Assembly: GCA_022495995.1 (NCBI GenBank)
Contig: JAFEMH010004891.1
Span: 1 to 64,000, forward strand
Reading direction: 5' to 3'
Length of the DNA stretch: 64,000 nt
DNA from: Adenophora triphylla var. japonica
Taxonomy: Eukaryota; Streptophyta; Magnoliopsida; Asterales; Campanulaceae
The first letter of the stretch is position 1. Every line of letters starts with the position of its first letter. A program made the position numbers and the translations under genes. The notes beneath the pieces are model-generated. The model had not been told where the DNA came from. It was given only the letters and a program-made list of their open reading frames with translations, and did no database searches. Below are positions 55,061 through 64,000 of this stretch, in pieces.

Positions 55061-55960
55061 CAAGTTTGCGCGGTAGATCTCACAAAGACATCAGACAGAG
55101 TACGGCCGGCTATAAGAATGATGAGAAACATGGGATTTGTACCAGGACTGGGGCTTGGCAGGCATCTCCAAGGACCCACGAAAATAGTGGAGGCTATCGA
55201 TCACCGCAGCTACCAGGGTCTAGGCTACGTTCTTACTCCCGAAGATAAAGCCGAGATGGAAAGAATTGAATACATCAAAAGGGTGAAGCTGCCCTACCAG
55301 CAGCGAGAGATGAGGCCATACCGTCTTTCCCTCAACAGTTACTTTGTCAAGGAGGGTGAAGAATTCTCTTGCATGGAGTTTAGTGAGCCGTGGTTTGATC
55401 ATACAGGCAGGCTACAGAAGGGTTTTGAAATTTTCAGGGATACAGAAGTTGATAGGTCGAAGCTGAAGACGGTTCTCATGGATCCACGTCAGAAGAGAGG
55501 CAAGGTTGTCACAGTCCAGAGCCGATACGTCATCAAGACCGAAGATGGGTTGGCCGATCAGCTAGGGCAGGTATCTTTGGATGAGCCGATGATTGAGGAC
55601 ATTACAGTTTCAGAGGATGCAGAAGAGTGGGATGGTCAGAACCTGTTGCAGCATTTGGGGAATCTGAATATAGAAGACGATATGGTTGCAGTCATTGGGG
55701 CAGAAATGGCAGATGATACGGATCCAAGGACGTTGGTGACACCCATGGTTGGAAAGCTGAAGAATTGGTGCGTATTTGGCGGACCCGTAGCCACGAAGGA
55801 ATACATGGTTGAAGAGAGTGGGCGATGCCTCCTGTCGAGTCTCCCCCTGATTCCCCCAAGTCCTCTGTTTCTTCAGAGTCGTCTGTTTTGTTTGAGTCTG
55901 ATGTGTTTTCTTTTGAGTTTGAGTCGTCTTCCAAGTCTGATGACCTCACGTCAGAAGACT
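55061..55960 (+). pseudogene. Element B G-patch-like domain and linker
   Basis: The frame (from 54707 to 55969) contains IRMMRNMGFVPGLGLGRHLQ and SYQGLGYVLTPEDKAEM, the glycine-rich G-patch pattern. A linker follows with YRLSLNSYFVKEGEEFSCME. The end is Ser/Phe-rich (about 55825-55960) and pyrimidine-rich at DNA level. The order protease, G-patch, linker, RT is the same as in element A. Confidence 0.68.
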
Positions 55961-57240
55961 ATGAGTTAGTTGCAAATGTTGTTTTCCCTTTCGCTATGAA
56001 TGAAAATCTAGATCTTTCCGAGTATCCCCTCATAGCCAATCTTCTTAATGATAAATTAACTAAAAATAATGCTCAACTTAATCAAATTAACTTAGTTAAT
56101 AATGACTCATTAGAAGAAGCGGACACACTAAACAATGAATACATAAAAGAAGTTTCTAAGCAAGTTATCAATCAAAAAGGAAGGTCGGGCCCAAGCTGCC
56201 GATGAGGTGTTATCACGTATTAATTTGGGAACGGAAGAAGAGCCGAGGGAGACACAGATTGGAAGTTTCTTCGAAGGGACTGAAAGGGAAGCGTTGATTG
56301 AGCTGCTTAAGGAGTATTCGGATGTGTTCGCATGGTCATACAAGGATATGCGGGGAAATTTGGATAACTCGATAGTAGAGCACAGAATACCGCCGACACC
56401 GGATGCCAAGCACATCAGCGAAATTGCGTCGCATTAAGCGAGAATGGTCTCTACAAGTTAAAGAAGAGATAGAGAAGCTCCTCCGAGTGGGTTTTATCGA
56501 GTTATTGAATATCCGACGTGGCTATCTAATATTGTGACGGTCGAATCGAATGGCAAGGTTAGAGTTTGTGTTGACTTCCGTGATCTCAACAAGGCTAGCC
56601 CGAAGGACGACTTCCCACTGCCCAATATCGATATGCTAGTAGACGCCACTGCTCACTACGAGGTCAAGTCTTTTGTAGATGGTTTCGCGGGATATAATCA
56701 GATCAAGATGGCAGAGGCGGACCAAGAGAAGACGGCTTTTACTACACCTTGGGGAACATACTGTTACACTGTAATGCCATTCGGATTGAAGAATGCAGGG
56801 GCTACATACCAGAGGGCGGTCACAGCATTTATTCCATGACATGATCCACAAGGAGATTGAGGTGTATGTCGACGATATGATCATTCATTCCAAGGGGTCA
56901 GAAGGTCAGCACTTTATTGACTTAAGGAAGTTCTTCGACAGGCTGCGTGAGCACGCAATGCGTCTGAATCCTGCCAAGTGTACATTTGGAGTTATTCGAG
57001 GAAAGGTCCTGGGCTACATGGTCACTGAACGAGGGATTGAGGCAGACCCAAGAAAAATTCAAGCCATCATGGAGATGAAGCCACCACGCACAGAAAAGGA
57101 AGTCAAGGGATTCATGGGACGGTTACAGTACATCAGCCGCTTCATTAATCAATTAACTACCATGTGTGAGCCGATCTTCAGACTGATGAAGAAGACCGCA
57201 AGCATAGATTGGGGACTGGAAATGTCAAGAAGCCTTTGAG
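55961..57240 (+). pseudogene. pol: Element B reverse transcriptase
   Basis: An AT-rich linker (56040-56150) and the pre-RT block LLKEYSDVFAWSYKDM lead into RT: VRVCVDFRDLNKASPKDDFP, VKSFVDGFAGYNQIKMAEAD and TPWGTYCYTVMPFGLKNAGA. The catalytic VYVDDMIIHSKG lies at about 56863, and KVLGYMVTERGIEADPRKIQ follows. Frame changes near 56180, 56425, 56505 and 56825 look like one-base length changes in short runs. No nonsense codons are needed to explain the breaks. Confidence 0.88.
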
Positions 57241-57735
57241 GAAATCAAGAGATACTTGGTCAATCCCCTATCCTTCGCCCCCACATTCGGAGAAACCATT
57301 GCTATTGTACCTAACGATAACCGATACGGCCGTTGGGGCTATCTTTGGCGCAAAGCCAAGGACTCTCGGGTAGAGAACGCCGTTTATTTTGTTAGTCGAA
57401 AGTTGCAAGGGAGTGAGCTAAATTACTCGGCATTGGAAAAGAAAGACTGCACCTTGTAGGGCTAGTTTGGGTGGTTAATAAGCTCGAAGCATTACTTGTC
57501 TGCACACCCGATTACGCTAGTATCGAAGATGGACCCCATTAAGTATTTGTTTGACAAACCTTCTCTGTCCATGAGATTAGCCAAGTGGTCGGTATTTAAG
57601 GGGAATTCGATATCACCTATGTGCCGAGAAAAGCAGTTAAAGGGAGAGCCATGGCGAGATCATTTAGCGAGAATTTCCAAGTACGAAGAACAGGGGCTTG
57701 AACCGGAATTTCCCGGACGAGGGGATTTGTAGCAT
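57241..57735 (+). pseudogene. Element B first RNase H, degenerate
   Basis: Blocks VYFVSRKLQGSELNYSALEK and MDPIKYLFDKPSLSMRLAKW match the equivalent part of A. The catalytic acidic set is incomplete and the frame shifts several times. Confidence 0.65.
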
Positions 57736-57739
57736 TGAT

Positions 57740-58140
57740 ACGGAAGAGAGATGGCAACTATTCTTTGATGGGGCCGCGAACAAGAGGGCGACGGAGTAGG
57801 AATCCTTTTGGTCGATCCCAAAGATGAGCACACCCCCATCGCCATCAAGCCGAATTTTACAACCACCAATAACGCGGTGAATACGAGGCATGCATAGCCG
57901 GTTTAGAAGCAGCCTTGGAGCGTAATGTAAAGGAGTTGGAGGTATATGGAGACTCAGCTTTAATTATCAATCAGACGTCTAAGAAGTGGAAGACCGTTGA
58001 TCCCTACTTGCAACAGTATCAGACTCATATGGAAGAGCTTGTCAAGCAATTCAAGGAAGTGACATTCCATTATCTACCCGAGAGACGAAATAGATTTGCC
58101 GACGCCTTAGCTACACTGGCTTCTTTGGTTGAGATCCCTC
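57740..58140 (+). pseudogene. Element B second (archaeal-type) RNase H
   Basis: RWQLFFDGAANK, then VYGDSALIINQTSKKWKTVD and RRNRFADALATLASLVEIPH are visible. One-base shifts occur near 57790 and 57873, the latter in NNAVEYEAC. This is the Tat-lineage second RNase H, as in A (8815-9235). Confidence 0.78.
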
Positions 58141-59500
58141 ACGGAATGTACGGTAAAACCATTCGAGTTGGCCGAAGAGAGAATCCCGCTTGCTTGCTAT
58201 GAAGCCTACCGTTGCGAGATTCAAGGCGACGTCGAGGAGAATAAGGATCCGTGGTACGCATGGATTTATGAGTATCTCAAGAAGGGTAATGTGTCTTTTC
58301 TAGGTGACGTGAAAGCCAAAAGTTTGCAGGCATTGAAGCGATTGGCCGGACAGTTTGTTCTACTAGATGATATGTTGTACAAAAGACACTACGATGGTCT
58401 CCTGTTACTCTGTGTAGACGCGAAACGAGCAGAAGTGATCATGGAAGAAGTACACGACGGTTTGTGCGGTCCACACATGAATGCTAGAATGTTGAGACAG
58501 AAAATCACACGGTTGGGTTATTATTGGGTCACTATAGAAGCCGACTGCATCCAGTTTGTGCGGAAATGTCCCAAATGCCAATTGTGTTCCAATTTGAACC
58601 ATGTACCCCCTCACGAGTTGTACAGCATGGTAACCCCTTGGCCATTTGCGACATGGGGGATTGATGTGATTGGCAAGATTACACCGCCGGGAAGCAATGG
58701 GCATTGTTTTGTACTAGTAGCAGTGGATTACTTCACCAAGTGGATCGAGGCAAAATCTTACAAGGTGTTGACTTCCAAAAAGGTGGCGCAGTTCATTAAG
58801 GAGGACATCATGTGCAGATATGGAGTACCAAATGAGGTTATCTCGGACAACGGGTCCCACTTCGGCGGAGATTGTGACAGATTACTGGCAGAGTTCAAGA
58901 TCACCCGACACAAGTCTTCCCCTTATAGGCCTCAGACCAACGGAGCAGTCGAGGCAGCTAATAAAACGATTGAGCAGATAATCAGAAAGACAGCAATTCG
59001 AGGTAGGGACTGGCCCGAGAAACTACCATTGGCACTTTGGGGATATAGAACTTCCGTTCGTACAGCTACAGGCGAAACTCCTTTTGCTCTGACATATGGG
59101 ATGGAGGCAGTACTCCCGGTTGAGTTGGAGGTCCCGTCTTTGAGAATTTTATTAGAGAATCAAGTAGCAGAAGTTGAATGGCTCCGCGGAGATATGATCG
59201 ATTGGCCACACTTGATGAGCGTAGACTCAAAGCCATGGAACATATCAGGTGCCTATCGGGAGACGGACGACAAGGGCTTTCAACAAAAAGGTGCAGCCCT
59301 TAGACATTAAGGAAGGTGATTTGGTTTTGAAGCGGCAACTTCCCAACAAGTTCAATCCTCTTGGGAAGTGGGCCCCTACATGGACCGGCCGTATGTGATC
59401 AAGAAGATATTTTCGGGTGGAGCGGTTAAAATGGCGATTTGGATGGCAACGAATTCAAGGAGCCCACCAACCTCGGCAAGCTCGAGACGCTACTATGATT
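58141..59500 (+). pseudogene. Element B integrase
   Basis: A 393-codon open frame (58129-59310) holds the HHCC region (HDGLCGPHMNARMLRQ; CPKCQLCSNLNHVPPH) and the DDE core (WGIDVIGKITPPGSNG; VDYFTKWIEAKSYK; NEVISDNGSHFGGDCD; SPYRPQTNGAVEAANK). The core runs through RGRDWPEKLPLALWGYRTSV. After about 59190 frameshifts break the C-terminal part (EGDLVLKR / NPLGKWAP near 59310-59370). The core appears intact. Confidence 0.88.
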
Positions 59501-59521
59501 AAGCTCTTCCTCCCCCTCTAA

Positions 59522-59552
<31 letters not shown>

Positions 59553-59566
59553 CGCAAAAAGAAGCC

Positions 59567-59660
59567 CGCTAGATTGAAAACCCGCAAAGGGCGGTCTAGC
59601 AACAAAAGAAAGGGTGCGTTCAAAGCTCGCTAGATTGAAAACCCGTAAAGGGCGGTCTAG
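59567..59660 (+). promoter_or_regulatory. Conserved hairpin block 1, two copies (B)
   Basis: Each copy reads CTAGATTGAAAACCCG, then AAAGGGCGGTCTAG. CTAGA pairs with TCTAG and CCC with GGG. The single A copy is at 10631-10661. Confidence 0.65.
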
Positions 59661-59740
59661 GCAAAAGTTAGAGCAAAAATAAAATAAAAATTGTCCCGCT
59701 TCTATCTTCCCTTTCTAAAAAACAGTAGCTTGATGAAAAT

Positions 59741-59796
59741 GAACTACGACGACTGAGCCCCTTGATTCTCATTGTAAAAGGGGAACGTAGGCAGCC
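59741..59796 (+). promoter_or_regulatory. Hairpin block 2, B copy
   Basis: GAACTACGACGACTGAGCCC, then AAAAGGGGAACGTAGGCAGCC. It is nearly identical in its ends to 10741-10796 in element A and at the same place relative to integrase. Confidence 0.65.
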
Positions 59797-60025
59797 TTAA
59801 TCGGCGCGGTCCAAAAAAATAAATAAAAATCCAATCTGTTTTTACTAAAGCAATAAACTTTTTTTTCGTTCCCACAATCAATGCATGATTACACTTATTT
59901 GATGAGTCTAAGCTCGACTATACTATTGACTAAATAACTTGCAAAGAAACTAAAAAATTAAAAGACAAAATAAATAACTAATGTGTCCGCATATGACTGT
60001 GGGTGGATACTCGGACATATAAGGT

Positions 60026-61439
60026 CTACTCCTTGGCACTAGGCCCCTCATCTCCGTCTTTCTTCTTGGCAGCTCGTCGAGTCGGTTTCTTCTTACTCTC
60101 TCTCTTAAAATAAGGCAAATACTTCTTCTTGATGGGGGAACCTCCTCGATCGCCTTACCCTTCAACTTCCGCTCCATCCTCTTAGGAGGATTCTCCTCAG
60201 CTAACGTCTAGAGAAATCCCCAAAGCCTCCTTGTCTACGAGAAAACGGCTCGAAGATATGTTAGGGACCAATCTCCGTCTCAAGTCATACAAAGTCTCCC
60301 TCATCGGTCCCAAATTCTCTTCATACCATGTCAAATAAGCATGTGACAAATGAGTGCTAAGGGTCCGCTGCGCAAGATAGACTCGTGGCATCCCATGAGA
60401 ACTCCATAAGCTCACCATCAAACCGAAACACCAACGTCCATTGGAAGGACTTTGGCGAATCATCAAACTCGAAGTGCCCCAAGTTGGAGGACGGACTGCT
60501 CCATACCATATTGCCGAAGTACTCGCTCTGCATAATAAAAGGTGGTAGTCTCGAAAGGCGGGTACACGGATCAGGCATTGCCCAAGCGAAGGCTCCGAAT
60601 GAAAGAAAGGCCCCAATGCCGTATTCGCCCAATGAATCACTGTCGGTATCCACCTCCGCCAAATACATCTTCCACTCCCTTTCGACGGGTTGGAAAGCGG
60701 ATCAATCTTCCTTCTACAACCATGAAACCAAGGCCTAGCACTCGAAGGGAATCTCTAGAACAAAAAGTCGGTCCTCGAGCCACGTGGTCGGTAATTTGCC
60801 TTGCCCCTAGTCATAAGCGGAGCACCCCTAGCCATCTGTGAGATATGCCATGAAGCGTCTCGCCCAAAAGAACCGGAATAATGCTCCTCCCCGAACGGGC
60901 CCGATCAACCATATCCAAACATCCACCGGTAGCTACACCCACATAAGGAGAAAACAAAACCTTGGAAAATAAGCGAGAGGGCCGGGCAATCCAAGGCAAA
61001 ATCTGAGTCAAAGTCATCACCATGGGCAAATCTCCCCGGCAAATCACGAGATATCTATGTCTACACCTTCAACCAAACCTCTAGCCACAGTGTAGGCGGT
61101 GCGAAATTTGGCCACCCTCGTCACCAACGGAACTCTATCTGTGGAACCGCTATCAAACTAACATCATCCCCTCCACACAAAGCAAGAAAATCCTCGTAGG
61201 TGGGTGTAATCTCGTTGTAAGAGAAGTTGAAAACATGATTGGACTCATCCCAAAAGGCAGCGGCAGCAGGTAAAAGATTCCAATTGGGATGCGTAGGCGA
61301 AAAGGGACCAAACACACTTCACCCCAAAGCGTTTATCAAAAGCGTGGCGAGCAGAACGAGGCACCTTGGATACCCAAACGGTCAAATCACTCTCAAAATT
61401 ATTTTGCTTCTCCATCAAAACAGAGGGATGAGAATTCAT
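60026..61439 (-). pseudogene. Antisense DUF7745-like gene of element B
   Basis: The ATG at 61439 opens MNSHPSVLMEKQNNFESDLT. The protein continues VSKVPRSARHAFDKRFGVKC, then after shifts NLLPAAAAFWDESNHVFNFS and YNEITPTYEDFLALCGG. These match AFWDTRRHVFCFSYNEVVPTIEDFKALLGG of the A homologue. Further blocks (RSGRSIIPVLLGETLHGISH; HLSHAYLTWYEENLGPM) keep the same order as in A. The C-terminus is Lys-rich (KKKPTRRAAKKKDGDEGPSA). Several one-base frameshifts break it. The function of this family is unknown. Confidence 0.7.
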
Positions 61440-61510
61440 TGTAGAAAGAAAAGATAGCATCGCAGAGGAAAAGAAGAGAGAGTTATGTCCTACGAACGGC
61501 GACAAAGGAT

Positions 61511-61695
61511 TATTTATAGGTTTGGGTGTCAAAATCCGGGCGGAAAAGGACAAGTAAGGGAATCCGTGCAGGGATTTGAGGGCCGATCGGCCCCTTCCAG
61601 AGAAGACCCAACCGCCGCCTTTTTCGGCGCTAAGGCCGATCGGACCTTTATATTTGGGCCGATCGGACCTTTATATTTGGGCCGATCGACCCTTT
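61511..61695 (-). promoter_or_regulatory. Promoter of the antisense DUF7745-like gene (B)
   Basis: On the minus strand a TATA box CCTATAAATA lies at 61511-61520, about 75 bp before the ATG. Upstream are four GGCCGATCGRCC-type motifs at about 61580, 61634, 61659 and 61681. They are the same as the motifs in front of the TATA box of the B LTR (50412-50505) and are found nowhere else in the window that I could see. Confidence 0.75.
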
Positions 61696-61699
61696 AATT

Positions 61700-62380
61700 C
61701 CCCAACTTCAACGCAGCTGCAGCAAGGCCCCACCTTTTGGCTCTTTTGTTTTATTTTATTTTATCCTCATTTTTACTATTATCTTTTATTGTTTTCTTTT
61801 TTCAATTTTTACTTTACTTTATTTTATTTTATTTTATTTTATTTTTGTCCTCATTTTGTCCAGTGCAGTGTACAAAAATAGATAAAGTCCAAAAATAGAA
61901 ATGTACATAAATGGAAAAGATTAACTTTTATATTTAATCCATAAAATAATACATAGATTAGATGCATACAGTGAGTCAGCATAAAATCTAGAGTCTGCTC
62001 CTACTTTTTCCTAACAGGTACTACATAAAAAATCTAAAAGCCCTAATGACCCCTACGGGAAGTCGAGGCACGTCCGCGAGAAAATCCGGATGTCGAGCTA
62101 CCATCACCCTGGAATCGCTGTCTCCCCTGTGCCGGGTCCACATCTACCGACCTCCGAGATTGGCAAGAAAGCGCCGCCACAAAGACTCCTCAAAAGGCGG
62201 GTCAAGTACATTGCGTGCCTCACCGACCTCACATAAGACTCCCGAGTGACCCGAAAATCAAAGGGCGAGAGTTACATCACGGCTAAAGTATAAAGTACCG
62301 GTATAAAGAGGAAAGATAAAAGGCATACCCCGCCGCCGCCACCGGGAGGAAGATGATCACCCCAACCTCGTCGGCCTCTT
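61700..62380. other. Element B spacer between antisense genes
   Basis: A T-rich ATTTT repeat tract lies at 61745-61855, then AT-rich DNA, then a GC-rich part from 62040. The latter probably holds the degenerate 3' end of the antisense PMD gene; I could not assign a frame. Confidence 0.4.
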
Positions 62381-62384
62381 TGTG

Positions 62385-64000
62385 GGTGTCAAGTCAACTC
62401 GCACCTCCCCGTCGCCCATGTGCGCATAGAAGTGGTCAGAAAGGGGGCATATCTACTATCTCGGGGAGGTGGAGCACCCATGCGCTCGGGGAATAACCGG
62501 ATCTGCTCCCCATACTGCGGCTTGAGCCTCCGCAGCGGCCGTCGCACCACTGTGGTGACCTCGAGATAAAGAGCTACGAAATCTACGTATGGCATGTCAA
62601 GGCGGAAGTGATGAGGGACCCCATATAGATACTCCATCCTCCTCGGCGGCGGTCCGGATACCACATATTCTTGGGAGGATGCGGCGCGCATAAAGAGGAG
62701 CCCAAGAATGATGCTGTCTCGACACTCGCTCACCCGAGATACATCTCGTCGGCAAGCAATCCAACCAAGAGTCGGCGGGAAGCGGATAACATCTCGAACA
62801 GCACCCACGCCTCGAAGCCTCGGGGTCCAAGGGAAAAGTAAAAGCTCAGGCTACTTGGGACCATCAAACACGCCCTCAAATCGATTCCCGAACCGTCTTC
62901 GGATATCCCTCAACCCGGTTCTCCTTCCTCCAAGTCAGCAGACGGGCACATCCCGAGTCCGGTCCCGTAGGGTGAACGGCGCAATACCAAAGATCTCATA
63001 AACCCAAGCCTGCAAAAGACGAAAAGCGAGATAGTTAGGACGAAGAAAAAAAAAAACAAACAAGTGACAAGTAAAGGTAATGAAAGTGACAAGAGCCAAG
63101 CATACCTCCGGCCTGAAGTGGAAAGCATCGAAAGAAGAGGTGTTGGACCTCGAGACAGGTCAAGGGCCCGATACGGCTCCCAAGCCGGCCCCACCCCAAG
63201 AAATATGCCGCACTAAGTCCAAGTCGGACAAGGCGCCCAATAAAGAGAATCGGCATACCGGGCCCGAGTTGGGAAAAAGAGCCACCGATAAACCATACCG
63301 TAGGAATCCCCGACAAGTGCGTCCATCCCATACCGACCGACTCTGTATCGATCAATGGCGATCTCTACAAGCTCGTACAGCCTTCCGCGTCAACACCGAA
63401 ATTCCCGCTCGGCCGACGCTAGCACCCAACAAGAACCCGACGAGCCTTGTCGAATGCAAAGACTTCGTCAAAGTGGCAACACTACATCCGTAAACCTCAA
63501 CCCGGTGAGGACGGCAAAGTCGATAGGAGTGATCGTAGCCTCACCCCAACTCGGATGGAAAGTATGTGTCGTGTCCCACCGTAACTCACGACACACCTTC
63601 ACCACCGCATTACACTTCCGGTCCGACCCATCGGTGCAACCATATCAAAAAAGGGGCCCAAACCCAAATTCCACACCATCTCGCGAGGACCACCCTCACC
63701 GGCCGGCAACAACGCCCACACTCACCAACCGCCTTAAGGGAACTACGTCCCTTCATCTTCTTCATCTCGCAGTAAACACAAAGAGGTATGTGTCGGTACT
63801 CGCATTTTAAATAAAAATAATTTGCACATGTATTCAATTATTGTTGTTAAATAAATTGTACCTTCATCCCGACGGGATCGGAGACCAAAGGACCCATGAA
63901 AATTCGACCCGCATAAAAGTCCGCCTGGTTGTGCAAGAAAAGAACGACCTCGAGGGCCGATAGTTACGCGAAGCTTCGCCGTCTCCTAGCCTCGGCATTC
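62385..64000 (-). pseudogene. Antisense PMD gene of element B (partial, degenerate)
   Basis: The frame at 62808-62389 contains GWIACRRDVSRVSECRDSII and PYVDFVALYLEVTTVVRRPL, which parallel exon 3 of the A gene by position. A short exon-like piece with PAWEPYRALDLSRGPT lies near 63190-63120, before a donor-like GTATGC. Near the window end, minus-strand GGGATGAAG precedes the donor-like GTACAATT (about 63864), as at exon 1 of A and C. TTTACTGCGAG at about 63760-63775 resembles the conserved exon 2 acceptor. The start lies beyond the window. Similarity is low, so exon limits are tentative. Confidence 0.45.

Larger units (their letters stand above)
59501..60025. other. Element B post-integrase noncoding region
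   Basis: This contains a poly-A run (about 59523-59552), two copies of hairpin block 1 (59567-59598 and 59632-59660) and one hairpin block 2 (59741-59796). The rest is AT-rich without a gene. Confidence 0.6.

Noticed and set aside
59523..59552. Poly-A run as a LINE or processed-pseudogene tail
   Set aside because: It lies directly after the integrase frame of B with no target duplication or non-LTR coding sequence nearby.

Overview
The window reads as repeat-dense intergenic DNA from a plant nuclear genome, probably a eudicot. The coding material is almost entirely LTR retrotransposons of plant-type lineages. Stowaway-like MITEs are present, and TATA boxes and GT-AG introns look plant-like. 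I could not identify the species, and I saw no tRNA, rRNA, CRISPR array or intact host gene.

Layout. Element A (1-19576, + strand, 5' LTR left of the window) is a giant Ty3/gypsy element of the Tat/Ogre type. It has a leader, gag, protease, a G-patch-like domain, RT, a degenerate RNase H, a second archaeal-type RNase H and integrase. Two antisense genes follow (a DUF7745-like gene, and a four-exon plant-mobile-domain gene, PMD), then tandem arrays and a 3' LTR at 17806. A sits inside element E, another Tat element, of which only an antisense-gene remnant, arrays and the 3' LTR (21017-22406) are visible. E in turn sits inside element D, a minus-strand Ty1/copia Sirevirus-like element (about 22407-42640) that carries an extra gene with its own TATA box and 5' intron. 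D is also split by a solo LTR, G1 (29677-31983), and by a complete plus-strand copia element, F (32095-42575). The 3' LTR of F is split by a second solo LTR, G2 (38864-41231, 5-bp duplication TATGT).

From 42641 to 46591 there is AT-rich DNA with MITEs and a possible host exon remnant. Element C (minus-strand Tat) begins at 46592 with its 3' LTR, followed by a 31-bp array and the first two exons of its antisense PMD gene. Element B (Tat, + strand, 5' LTR 50263-51336) is inserted into that gene. B runs past the window end and repeats the layout of A, including antisense DUF7745-like and PMD genes.

Main observation. In A and in B, the LTR promoter and the promoters of the antisense accessory genes share a family-specific CpG-rich palindrome just upstream of the TATA box: TCCGCGCGGA with CAAGATTGCA in A, and GGCCGATCGRCC in B. 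The E/C, F and G LTRs carry other palindromes in comparable places. The copia LTR of F and the solo LTRs G1/G2 share one palindrome module. Antisense spliced genes, matched palindromes, family-specific arrays and repeated hairpins together look like an element-encoded self-regulation or anti-silencing system. That interpretation is inference; the sequence features themselves are visible.
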